Shown: positions 45,538-53,798 of the stretch, piece after piece | Layout of the letters: each line of letters begins with the position of its first letter | How positions within the stretch are numbered: the first letter of the stretch is position 1 | Assembly: GCA_012729015.1 (NCBI GenBank) | Contig: JAAYDY010000019.1 | Location: forward strand, 45,117-109,116 | Source: Phycisphaerae bacterium | GTDB taxonomy: Bacteria; Planctomycetota; Phycisphaerae; FEN-1346; JAACEH01 | DNA: 64,000 bases | Direction of reading: 5' to 3' | The notes under the pieces: model-generated | What the model saw: only the letters and a program-made list of their open reading frames with translations | Told to the model about the DNA's origin: nothing | Databases searched by the model: none | Translations under genes and position numbers: made by a program

Positions 45538-46604
45538 CACATGGCCGCCCTTATCTCAGCATACCGGCGAATCTGTTCCAGAGTCCTCTCTCGTGCGTCC
45601 CGGCCGTCGGCCCGGTCCCTGTACCACCGGACGGTCCACCGCAGGGCTTCGTCGAGCGTCATGGCCGGCCGCCACGACAGCCGCTCGCGGGCCTTCGTGC
45701 AGTCCAGGCTCAGCCACGCCGCCTCCCGCGGATGCGTGCCTCCGTCGGTCGTCCACGAGGCGTCCCGGCCCCACAGCTCGACCACTCGGTCAGCCACGTA
45801 GCTCACGGGCCGCGCGTCGGCCTCGTCCGGTCCGAAGTTCCAGCCCTCGGCGCAGGCCGCTCCGTCCGACCACAGCCGCTCGGCAAGCATCAGGTACCCC
45901 GAGAGCGGCTCAAGCACAAACTGCCACGGCCTCACCGCTTCCGGATTTCGAATGCGGACCGCGCCGCCCTCGCCAAGCGCTCGGATGCAGTCGGGCACCA
46001 ATCGGTCGGCCGCCCAGTCCCCGCCTCCGATCACGTTGCCGGCCCGCGCCGATGCCAGGGCAGGGGCGCCCGCTTGGGCGAAGAACGACGCGCGATACGC
46101 CGATGTCACCAGCTCCGCGCACCCCTTGCTGTTGGAATACGGGTCGCTGCCGCCCATGGCGTCTTCTTCGCGGAATCGGCGGCGGTCCCCCGTGTTCGCG
46201 TAGCACTTGTCGCTCGTCACGTTGACCACCGCGCGGACGCTGCCCGTCTGCCGCACGGCCTCGAGCAGGTGAACCGTGCCCATGACATTCGTGGCATACG
46301 TCGCCACAGGGTCGCGGTACGACGCACGCACAAGGGCCTGGGCGGCCATGTGGAACACGACCTCGGGTTGGCATTCCCTCAGGACCGCGGTCAACGCATC
46401 CAGGTCGCGCACGTCGCCGATGACGGACCTCAGGCCTCGCGCCACGTCGGCGTCGACGAACAGGCTCGGCTCCGTGGGCGGCGGAAGTGCGTAGCCGGTG
46501 ACCTCCGCGCCGAGTTCCGACAACCACAGCGCCAACCACGCGCCTTTGAAGCCCGTGTGGCCTGTGACCAGCACCCGCTTGCCGTTCCAGAAGGATCCGG
46601 GCAT
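45537..46604 (-). CDS. rfbG: CDP-glucose 4,6-dehydratase
   Basis: A 355-residue extended SDR that converts CDP-glucose to CDP-4-keto-6-deoxyglucose. The Gly-His-Thr-Gly-Phe-Lys-Gly-Ala-Trp motif near residue 15 is distinctive for RfbG. Val-Thr-Ser-Asp-Lys-Cys-Tyr near 128 and Tyr-Ser-Asn-Ser-Lys near 150 complete the active site, followed by the Asn-Val-Ile-Gly-Gly-Gly-Asp-Trp family block. Start ATG 46604 shares TGATG with the RfbF stop. Together with RfbF it commits glucose-1-phosphate to CDP-deoxysugar synthesis. Confidence 0.93.
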   Translation of the reverse strand: MPGSFWNGKRVLVTGHTGFKGAWLALWLSELGAEVTGYALPPPTEPSLFVDADVARGLRSVIGDVRDLDALTAVLRECQPEVVFHMAAQALVRASYRDPVATYATNVMGTVHLLEAVRQTGSVRAVVNVTSDKCYANTGDRRRFREEDAMGGSDPYSNSKGCAELVTSAYRASFFAQAGAPALASARAGNVIGGGDWAADRLVPDCIRALGEGGAVRIRNPEAVRPWQFVLEPLSGYLMLAERLWSDGAACAEGWNFGPDEADARPVSYVADRVVELWGRDASWTTDGGTHPREAAWLSLDCTKARERLSWRPAMTLDEALRWTVRWYRDRADGRDARERTLEQIRRYAEIRAAM

Positions 46605-47371
46605 CACCAAACCTTCCACGGCGCTTGCCCGCTCGCCCAGAGTTGCTCCAGTTGGTTCTTGTCGCGCAGCGTGTCCATCGGCAGCCAGAAACCTCGGTGC
46701 GGATAAGCCGCCAACTGGCCCTCGGCCGCGAGCGAAGTCAGCACGTCGCGTTCCCAGCTCGAAGTGTCGTCGTCGATTGCATCCAGCACCTTGGGCTCCA
46801 GGACGAAGAACCCGCCGTTGATCCATCCTCCGTCGCCCAGCGGCTTCTCGCAGAACTGTGTCACCGCGGCGCCGTCGAGCTTGATGCTCCCGAACCGCCC
46901 GGGCGGCAGCACCGCCGTCAGGGTGCCGAGCTTCCCCGTACGCCGGTGGAACGCCACCAGCGCCGTGATGTCCACGCTGCCCACTCCATCGCCGTAGGTC
47001 ATGCAGAACGGCTCGTCGCCGATATAGTCGGCCACGCGCTTCAGGCGGCCGCCGGTGTTGGTCTGCTCGCCGGTGTCGATCAGCGTGACGCGCCACGGCT
47101 CCGCCTCGCTCCGGTGGACGGTCATGCCGCCGCGGGCCAGGTCCACCGTCACATCGGAGGAGTGCAGCGTGTAGTTGATGAAGTACTCCTTGATGACGTA
47201 GCCCTTGTACCCCAGGCAGATGACGAAATCCGTCATGCCGTGGGCGGCGTAGATCTTCATGATGTGCCAGAGGATGGGCCGGCCGCCGATCTCAACCATG
47301 GGCTTGGGCCGCACGACGGATTCCTCCGCCAGCCGCGTGCCCAGACCGCCTGCCAGGATGACCACTTTCAT
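46604..47371 (-). CDS. rfbF: Glucose-1-phosphate cytidylyltransferase
   Basis: A 255-residue nucleotidyltransferase that makes CDP-glucose from CTP and glucose-1-phosphate. It has Ala-Gly-Gly-Leu-Gly-Thr-Arg-Leu near residue 6 and Arg-Pro-Lys-Pro-Met-Val near 23. The RfbF-typical Thr-Gly-x-x-Thr-Asn-Thr-Gly-Gly-Arg-like stretch (here Asp-Thr-Gly-Glu-Gln-Thr-Asn-Thr-Gly-Gly) is near 100. Tyr-Gly-Asp-Gly-Val, Glu-Lys-Pro and Ile-Asn-Gly-Gly-Phe-Phe-Val follow. ATG 47371 matches the family start. It is the first gene of the nine-gene overlapping operon and is preceded by a plausible promoter. Confidence 0.94.
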   Translation of the reverse strand: MKVVILAGGLGTRLAEESVVRPKPMVEIGGRPILWHIMKIYAAHGMTDFVICLGYKGYVIKEYFINYTLHSSDVTVDLARGGMTVHRSEAEPWRVTLIDTGEQTNTGGRLKRVADYIGDEPFCMTYGDGVGSVDITALVAFHRRTGKLGTLTAVLPPGRFGSIKLDGAAVTQFCEKPLGDGGWINGGFFVLEPKVLDAIDDDTSSWERDVLTSLAAEGQLAAYPHRGFWLPMDTLRDKNQLEQLWASGQAPWKVW

Positions 47372-47422
47372 GGGCCGCCCTCGTCCCCAAACCGCACAGT
47401 AGCACCAATCCACAACGCGGCG

Positions 47423-47451
47423 ATTCTACCAGAGCCCCAAGGGCCATGCAA
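47423..47451 (-). promoter_or_regulatory. Putative promoter of the CDP-sugar operon
   Basis: On the complement, a -35-like TTGCAT (47451-47446) and a -10 TAGAAT (47428-47423) with 17-bp spacing, about 50 bp before the RfbF start. The -35 is a poor match. Confidence 0.45.
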
Positions 47452-47510
47452 GGTCGATTCAACGGCAGGACGGCCGGGCCGGCAGGGAGGGCCCCCGTGG
47501 GTGAATCTGC

Positions 47511-47539
47511 TTGAGCGGCCCAAGCCGCGAGGGTATGAT
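47511..47539 (+). promoter_or_regulatory. Putative promoter of the KefB-like gene
   Basis: TTGAGC (47511-47516) and TATGAT (47534-47539) at 17-bp spacing. The predicted start of transcription (about 47546) is within a few bases of the ATG at 47549, so the mRNA may be leaderless. Confidence 0.5.
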
Positions 47540-47548
47540 TCCCGCCCT

Positions 47549-49339
47549 ATGCATGCCAATCTGCTGCTGAATGTCGGGACGTGCATCGTTGCCGGCACCG
47601 TGTTCGGGTACGTCGCCCGCCTGTTGCGGCAGCCGCTGCTGCTGGGCTACATTGCCGCCGGCATCGTCGTCGGCCCGATCGGCCTGGGCTTCGTCGGTGC
47701 CGCGGGCGACCAGCAGTCCGTCGAGCAGATCGCGCAACTGGCCGAACTCGGCCTGACGTTCCTCATGTTCATCGTCGGCCTGGAGATCGACGTCAAGAAA
47801 CTCGTCCAGGGCAGCAGGCAGGCTTCGGCGGTCACGGTGGTACAGGTGGTCGGTGCCGTGCTGCTGGGATGGCTGGCCGCCCTGGCCCTCGGGTTCCGAA
47901 GCCTGGAGGCCGTGTACCTGGGCATCGCGGTCGCGTTCTCCAGCACGATGATCGTCGTCAAGCTGCTTTCAGACCGCGGCGAACTGGACACGCTGCCGGG
48001 CCGCACGACCATGGGCGTGCTTCTGCTTCAAGACGTTCTGGCGATTGTGGTGCTGGCCATTCAGCCGACGCTGGGCGGCGGGACGCAGGGGGCCGCGGCG
48101 GCCGGCAGCCTGCCCCCGGCGGTGCAGATGGCCCTGGCCGCCATCAAGGGGCTGCTCCTGGTGGCGGTGGCCGTCGGCGTCAGCCGCTATGTCCTGCCCG
48201 TCCTCTTCCGCTGGGTGGCGATGCTGCCGGAGATCATGCTCCTGTCGGCTGTCACCTGGTGCTTCCTTGTCTGCTATGTGGCCGTCAGGCTCGGGTTCTC
48301 TCCGGCCATGGGGGCCCTGATCGCGGGGGCCTCGATCTCGGCCTATCCGTACACGCTCGACGTGGTGGCCAAGATTCGCGGACTGCGGGACTTCTTCGTG
48401 ACGCTGTTCTTCGTTTCGCTGGGGATGCTGCTGGCCGATCCGTCATCGCCCGGGGCCGCCGGCGGCGAGCGCGTGCTGGCGTGGCTCAAGCTGGGGGGCA
48501 TGGGGCTCCTGCTGGCCGCGGTGGTCGTGCTGGCCAGGTTCGCCACTGTCTGGCCGATGGTCCGGGCCCTCAAGTACGACAACCGGGTCGGCATGCTCTC
48601 GTCGTTGCACCTGTCGCAGATCAGCGAGTTTGCCCTCGTGGTGGTGATTCTGGGCGGGCCGACCGGCGCGCTCAGACACGTGGGCTCCGAGGTCGTGTCG
48701 CTCGTGGTCGTCCTCATGATCGTCACGGCCACCGCGTCCACCTATCTCATCCAGGGCAGCCATGCCATGACCAGGCTGGTCGTGCGGCACACCCGCGACA
48801 CGCCCCTGTGCGACCGCGTCTCGGCCGACGATCAGGACCGCGGCGCCGTCGCGGCGCCCATCATGCTGATCGGCTGTTTCCGCCTGGGTTCCTCCCTGGT
48901 TCACGAACTCCTGAAGAGCGGCCGCCGGTTTTCGGTCATCGATTTCAACCCCGAGCTGCGCGACCGGCTCCACCGACTCAACGTCCCGTGCCTCTACGGC
49001 GACATTTCGCATCTGGACACACTGTGTCACGCCGGCGTTGACCAGGCGGATGTGCTCGTCCTGCCCGTGCCCGACGACTTCCTCCGCGGCACGGACAACG
49101 TGCGGCTGATGGCCTGTTGCCGCCGAACCAATCCCAGGGCTCGCATCGTGGTGATTGCCGAGTCGATCCGCCACGCGCTGTCGCTCTACGAGCAGGGGGC
49201 CGACTACGTGATCGTGCCTCGCACGCTGGCAGCCGCCGAAGTGGCCAGTGTGATTGGTCGATTCAGCCAGGCGGACTTTGCCCAGTGGCGGCAGCGGCAG
49301 ATCGACGACCTCAAATCCCGCACTGAAGTGATCGCCTGA
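47549..49339 (+). CDS. KefB-type monovalent cation:proton antiporter with TrkA-N domain
   Basis: A 596-residue CPA2-family protein. About twelve transmembrane helices (residues 5-405) contain the family blocks Leu-Leu-Gly-Tyr-Ile-Ala-Ala-Gly near residue 32 and Phe-Ser-Ser-Thr-Met near 132. A cytoplasmic TrkA-N/RCK nucleotide-binding domain occupies about 430-560. It probably exchanges potassium or sodium for protons and is gated by NAD(H) or similar ligands. In the Rossmann loop the usual Gly-x-Gly-x-x-Gly reads Gly-Cys-Phe-Arg-Leu-Gly, so nucleotide binding may be altered. No upstream Shine-Dalgarno is visible, consistent with the leaderless prediction. Confidence 0.87.
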   Translation: MHANLLLNVGTCIVAGTVFGYVARLLRQPLLLGYIAAGIVVGPIGLGFVGAAGDQQSVEQIAQLAELGLTFLMFIVGLEIDVKKLVQGSRQASAVTVVQVVGAVLLGWLAALALGFRSLEAVYLGIAVAFSSTMIVVKLLSDRGELDTLPGRTTMGVLLLQDVLAIVVLAIQPTLGGGTQGAAAAGSLPPAVQMALAAIKGLLLVAVAVGVSRYVLPVLFRWVAMLPEIMLLSAVTWCFLVCYVAVRLGFSPAMGALIAGASISAYPYTLDVVAKIRGLRDFFVTLFFVSLGMLLADPSSPGAAGGERVLAWLKLGGMGLLLAAVVVLARFATVWPMVRALKYDNRVGMLSSLHLSQISEFALVVVILGGPTGALRHVGSEVVSLVVVLMIVTATASTYLIQGSHAMTRLVVRHTRDTPLCDRVSADDQDRGAVAAPIMLIGCFRLGSSLVHELLKSGRRFSVIDFNPELRDRLHRLNVPCLYGDISHLDTLCHAGVDQADVLVLPVPDDFLRGTDNVRLMACCRRTNPRARIVVIAESIRHALSLYEQGADYVIVPRTLAAAEVASVIGRFSQADFAQWRQRQIDDLKSRTEVIA

Positions 49340-49423
49340 CGGTCGCTCCGTTCCTGGAAGCCCGAGGTCGCGCCGGCACAGGCCTCGGTCGTGTCCCGCG
49401 AGGCACACTTTGGCGCCGGCTGC

Positions 49424-49445
49424 GCCCCTCGACTGTGCTCGGGCC
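49424..49445 (+). repeat. Intergenic GCCCCTCGAC...GCTCGGGCC element
   Basis: One copy of a short imperfect palindrome also seen, with a different centre, at 12204-12225 and 36685-36705. It lies between the KefB-like gene and the following terminator. Confidence 0.5.
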
Positions 49446-49505
49446 AGGCCGTCGCTCCAGAGTGTGGCACCCCAGAACCTGCGCTGATTCTGTCGCACCA
49501 CAGCA

Positions 49506-49550
49506 GGAAGGCCCGGAACCGCCCATTGGGGGCTCCGGGCCTTCGTTTCG
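49506..49550. terminator. Terminator hairpin between convergent genes
   Basis: An 11-bp outer stem (49507-49517 with 49534-49544) with a paired inner CCC/GGG section, followed on the + side by GTTTCGG. It lies between the KefB-like stop (49339) and the dockerin-like gene stop (49604). Confidence 0.7.
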
Positions 49551-49603
49551 GATCGAACATGCCGGGCCGCCCGCGGCGGACTGCCCGGAATCCATCCATC
49601 CTG

Positions 49604-52600
49604 TTACGGCACGATGCCGTTCAGGATGTTCACCATGACGGCCATGTCACCGGGCTCGGCGCCGCCGTTGCCGTCGATGTCGAAGTGGCGCACCTCGTAG
49701 CCGGGCGGCGTGATGCCGTTGAGCCTGTTGACCAGCATCGCCATGTCGCCGGGTTCCGTGCCGCCGTTACGGTCGATGTCGGCGAGCCGGACAACGTCCA
49801 ACTCCGCCGTGCACTGGCACGACCGGCGCCCGAACAGCGTCCGCACCGTCACGTCCAGCACGACGTGGCCGCTGCGGCCCACCAGGTAGCGGCTGCCCAG
49901 GATCTCCCACACGAACTTGTCGGCCGTCGGCTGGATGACCACGTCGCCGGCGCTGGCCGCATTCTGCGTCACGGTCACGACATAGGGCGTCTCGGGCAGG
50001 CCCAACGGATCGTCCAGCGTGATCGTCAGGATGCACTTGTGCCGGTTCTGCGTCATTGTGGGATGGTTCTGGTAGACCCAGTCCCAATCGAGTGCTGCCG
50101 AGCAGTGCATCTCCGGCGGCGGCAGCGGCGGCGTTACGGTCGCCTCGTTCGACACGCCTTCCATGCGCGCCATCTCGACGCCGACCCTGTAGTAGTACGG
50201 CGTGCCATTGACCACGGCCGTATCGTAGTAGAGGCACTCGGTGCACGTGGCGATCTCGTTGCCGGCCTCGCACGCCACGTCCGGCGCCGTGCTGCGGTAG
50301 ATGTGGTACCGGACTGCGCCCGGCACGTCGCTCCAGGTCAGCAGCACCACGCCCACCTTGGCGCTGGCGTCCAGGTCGTGGATCAATTCGCATCGCGTGA
50401 AATCAAACGTGTAGGTGATCGACACCGGGGCCGACATCCGGTTTTCGCTCTCGCGCACCAGGCGATAGTGGTACGTCTGGCCTTCCACGACGTCGCCGTC
50501 GGCGAAGCTCGTGCCCGTAGCCGTCCCGATGACCGTGAAGCCCGTGTTGACGCCTGACGTGCTGCGAATCACGTCGAAGGTGCCGTCCGTGGCCCACGAG
50601 AGCACCACCGAATGGCACCCGATGGCGGCGCCCACGCTGGCCGGATCCAGGGCGGCATAGACCTTGGCCGTCGTGAAGTCCTCGTCCGTGAGGTTGCCCT
50701 CAGGGCTCGACGGGAACGCCAGGTCCGTATTGTCCGTCACGCGAAGGCCCACGTTGTAGGTGCCCGGCAGGGTGTAGGCCGCCGGGACGATCTCGCCGCT
50801 GCCGTCGGTGTAGTTGAACGGTGCGCCGTAGAAGTCCCAATCCCAGGCGATGATCGTGTCGTTCGGCGTTCCGGGAGGCGCGCCCGCCTCGTGGGTGCCC
50901 TCGTTCGGATCGTAGGAACGGCTGCCGTCCAGCGTGATCGTGTCGCCCGGAGACAGAGACACGATGTACGGACCGCCTGCGTTCGCCACCGGCGGATGCG
51001 GCGGGTTGCTGATCCGGATGATCAGCGTGTACGTGGCCGTCAGATTGTCGTCGTCCGTCACACGCAGCGTTACGGGGAACTCCTGCGGCAGCACCGTTGC
51101 GTGGAACGCATGGTAGACGAGTTCCGGCTCGGTGTAGCTCTCGTCGTAGACGCCGTTGTTGTCCCAGTCCCACTGGAAGAGCACCAGGTTGTCGATGTTC
51201 TTGCCCGGGGCGCTGTGTCCCGATCCCGTCGGATCGAACAGAATGTCGTAGTCCGAGTAGGTCGGGTTGGGGCTGGCCGTGAACGAGGCGATCGGCGAAG
51301 CTGCGAACAGGGCCGGTTTCAGCATGCCGATCGACCAGGCCGTGACGAACGTGTCACCGTAGTTGCCCGGGTGCGTCGTCTGGCTGCCGGCCGGCCACGA
51401 CCCGTCACTCTCCTGCGTGTTGATCAGGGTCCAGCCGATGCTCGTCGTGCCGCGGTACCAGTTCAGCCCGTTGCTGAGCTCTTCCTCGTTCTGGCCGGCG
51501 GCGATGCGATCCGGCCCCGACAGCCGCATCGCCTTCACAAAGGCGTACCAGCCGTAGTGCGTGCGGTGGCTCAGGAACGTCGCCAGGTTATCGGCAAACC
51601 AGCTCTCGGCGCCGATCCATCGCGAGTCCGCCAGGTAGCTGTTGACCGACATGACCATCTGAACCATGCCCGACGGGCGGCAGGCGAACGAACTGTCGTT
51701 GCCGGCGCCGGTTCCGGTGTAGCCGAAGTAGCGACCCGAGACGTTGTAGCTCGACGTCAGCCACCCGTTATTATAGTCCTTGACCCACTGCGGAATGGTG
51801 CAACCCCAGTCCTGCTCGGCGGGAATCATGCCGATGGCCGCCCACTGGCAGGCCGAGTTGTCGGGGCCCTGTTCCCAGCCGTAACGCCATCCGCCGTACG
51901 TCGCCGAGTCGTACTGGCCCCAGCAGTACATGTCCACCATGTCCTGGATGACCTCAAGATAGGTCTCCGGCTGTCCGTCGCCGTCGAAGTCGCGTCCGCA
52001 ACTCTTCCCCGGCGTATTCGTGGCGATGATCGCGTCCATGATCATCCCGCCCTCGTAGCACGGGTTGTAGTCGTAGTCGCGGACCTCGATGCCGATGCCG
52101 TTGGGCCGGCTGTCGGGGTCGCCGCCAGGCTCGGCGCCGATGGAGTAGGCCCGCAGCATCGGGTAATTGGTATTGCCGTAGTAGCCGTTGAACAGCCAGT
52201 TCAGGCCGCGCTTCACGTTCGTCACGTAGGGATCCTGCGTCTCGTCGCCGTCCTCGTGGTGGCCGTTGATCTCGAACGACAGCACGGCCGAGGCCGTCGG
52301 CGAAGCGAAGTAGCTGCCGTAGGACGACCAGACCGTCACCGGCTGCCCGTTGAAGCTCAGCGTGCTGGTGTTGGTCCACTGCGCCTTGTGCAGGTACCAC
52401 AGGCCGTTGTCGATGGCCATGTTCACGCGGGCGTCGAAGCCGTCGGCCTCGATCTTGACGTTGTAGTTGTCGATCACCGCGTTGACCATCGTGTTGTCCA
52501 CGTGGTCCACCATCAACTGCGCCGTGAACGGCGTGCCGACCGCACCGAGGTAGGTGTGCGCCGCCTCGACATTGTACGACGTGCTGCCGCTCAGGGAGGA

Positions 52601-52840
52601 CACCGCGGACTCCGAACCGTCGCCGTAAACCCACTTGTACCAGACGGTTGTGGTGTCCGTTGTCTTGACGACCCCCTTGAGCTTGATGCCGACATTGTTC
52701 ACGGCCGTGTGCTGCTTGGCCGGATCGCCTTGCCATGGCACACAGATCACCTTGTCCACGGCGGCCATGGCAACCGGCGCCGCAACAAACACGGCCGCCC
52801 ATGCGAATGCACAGACGGCGCAGACCTTCCCTGTTCTCAT
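49604..52840 (-). CDS. Secreted multidomain protein: cyclase-like toroid, PKD, fibronectin III and dockerin-like repeats
   Basis: A 1,078-residue exported protein with a signal peptide at residues 1-27. A PKD-like beta domain (about 55-130) is followed by a long region with alpha/alpha-toroid (squalene-cyclase/prenyltransferase-like) repeats (about 150-520). Two PKD domains (about 525-625 and 640-765) and two fibronectin III-like domains (about 780-960) come next. At the C-terminus are two dockerin-type calcium segments, Asp-Ile-Asp-Arg-Asn-Gly-Gly and Asp-Ile-Asp-Gly-Asn-Gly-Gly, each followed by a helix. ATG 52840 has AGGGGG on the complement. It is likely a surface or matrix protein binding calcium and carbohydrate. 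No catalytic residues were identified. Confidence 0.82.
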   Translation of the reverse strand: MRTGKVCAVCAFAWAAVFVAAPVAMAAVDKVICVPWQGDPAKQHTAVNNVGIKLKGVVKTTDTTTVWYKWVYGDGSESAVSSLSGSTSYNVEAAHTYLGAVGTPFTAQLMVDHVDNTMVNAVIDNYNVKIEADGFDARVNMAIDNGLWYLHKAQWTNTSTLSFNGQPVTVWSSYGSYFASPTASAVLSFEINGHHEDGDETQDPYVTNVKRGLNWLFNGYYGNTNYPMLRAYSIGAEPGGDPDSRPNGIGIEVRDYDYNPCYEGGMIMDAIIATNTPGKSCGRDFDGDGQPETYLEVIQDMVDMYCWGQYDSATYGGWRYGWEQGPDNSACQWAAIGMIPAEQDWGCTIPQWVKDYNNGWLTSSYNVSGRYFGYTGTGAGNDSSFACRPSGMVQMVMSVNSYLADSRWIGAESWFADNLATFLSHRTHYGWYAFVKAMRLSGPDRIAAGQNEEELSNGLNWYRGTTSIGWTLINTQESDGSWPAGSQTTHPGNYGDTFVTAWSIGMLKPALFAASPIASFTASPNPTYSDYDILFDPTGSGHSAPGKNIDNLVLFQWDWDNNGVYDESYTEPELVYHAFHATVLPQEFPVTLRVTDDDNLTATYTLIIRISNPPHPPVANAGGPYIVSLSPGDTITLDGSRSYDPNEGTHEAGAPPGTPNDTIIAWDWDFYGAPFNYTDGSGEIVPAAYTLPGTYNVGLRVTDNTDLAFPSSPEGNLTDEDFTTAKVYAALDPASVGAAIGCHSVVLSWATDGTFDVIRSTSGVNTGFTVIGTATGTSFADGDVVEGQTYHYRLVRESENRMSAPVSITYTFDFTRCELIHDLDASAKVGVVLLTWSDVPGAVRYHIYRSTAPDVACEAGNEIATCTECLYYDTAVVNGTPYYYRVGVEMARMEGVSNEATVTPPLPPPEMHCSAALDWDWVYQNHPTMTQNRHKCILTITLDDPLGLPETPYVVTVTQNAASAGDVVIQPTADKFVWEILGSRYLVGRSGHVVLDVTVRTLFGRRSCQCTAELDVVRLADIDRNGGTEPGDMAMLVNRLNGITPPGYEVRHFDIDGNGGAEPGDMAVMVNILNGIVP

Positions 52841-53535
52841 TGGAATCCCCCTTTCACCAGAACCACCCGCCGACCGCCCGACTGACCTGATCGGTGGCAC
52901 AAGTGCTCCACGCCCGTAGAACGGAGTTTCGCTGCCACGCTCGATGCCTGCCAACACCGAACGCGAAACGGCCCCGTCAATCCCTGCGATGGCCCCCTGG
53001 ACGACGCCCTGGCCGGCGTCCGAACGCGGTGCCTCGACATGCTTCTGCGGCGTCTCGATCAGGGGTCCCGCCTCCGACCGCCCCGATCAATTCGCGTATA
53101 TGGGAGTTTACCCGCGCTTTTCGTCATAATCAAGTCGCACCGGTCAACTGGGATATGTTTCTGAGCAGATTTCTTCGCCGTCGGCTCCCCCGTTGCGGTC
53201 AATGATCGACGGCCACTGGTTCTGTCGCTCAGGCCGGCGAAGCATGCCTCGCTGGGGGCCGCGACGGGTGATGTGTCGCGGCTGGGCAACGTCCGGACCG
53301 AGGCCGCCGCCGGAAACTCGCGTTTCTGCAACCCACCTTTCCTCCGCCTCTTGTGCCAGCGTCGGACTCTGCGGGCATCTTGCCGTGTTTACGCAAAGCA
53401 ACGAAACCGGACAATGCGCAAGGCCCGCACCTTGCCATCACGCCACACCGGAAGCCCCTCAGACGGGCTCCTATGCGGTCACGTCGGGCGGCCTAGGGGC
53501 TGCCGAACACGGGGCGGCGGGCAACTTCGCGCCGA
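52841..53535. other. Long intergenic region, no convincing gene
   Basis: About 700 bp upstream of the dockerin-like gene. Open frames have composition unlike protein. The AT-richer part around 53080-53180 probably holds the minus-strand promoter; a weak TTGATT-17-TAAACT pair lies there on the complement. No repeat or RNA gene was recognised. Confidence 0.5.
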
Positions 53536-53551
53536 TGGCACGCCCTTTGCA
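53536..53551 (+). promoter_or_regulatory. Sigma-54 (RpoN) promoter, consensus match
   Basis: TGGCACG (53536-53542), four bases, then TTGCA (53547-53551): the consensus -24/-12 element with the invariant GG-N10-GC spacing. It lies 248 bp upstream of the PEP-CTERM gene at 53799, on the same strand. Confidence 0.72.
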
Positions 53552-53798
53552 TTTGTTCTTTCCCGAAGACAGCGTAACAGACCGAGTGCGGCGCCGCGAC
53601 GCCGAGCCTCGGTGCGGACCGGCCGCCGCAGGGGCGCCTTCACCGGCGCAGGCAACATGTCTGTTTCCTTCGCAGTTGTCGCATCGGGATCGCACCGTAT
53701 GGATGCGGGCTTCGGGGGGCACCATATCGAGCAGACCGGGCCGAGAGGGTCGGCCGGTCGGCAGGTAAGCGGGGACAGGATCATCGGAGGGCTTGGCG

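Noticed and set aside
39164..47371. Abequose/paratose-type 3,6-dideoxysugar operon
   Set aside because: The dehydrase RfbH is absent and a C-methyltransferase replaces it.
50612..52885. A 757-codon + strand open frame
   Set aside because: Antisense to the dockerin-like gene, with no domain recognisable.
53193..53768. A 191-codon frame before the PEP-CTERM gene
   Set aside because: It has unusual Arg/Pro-rich content, no ribosome site and overlaps the sigma-54 promoter region.
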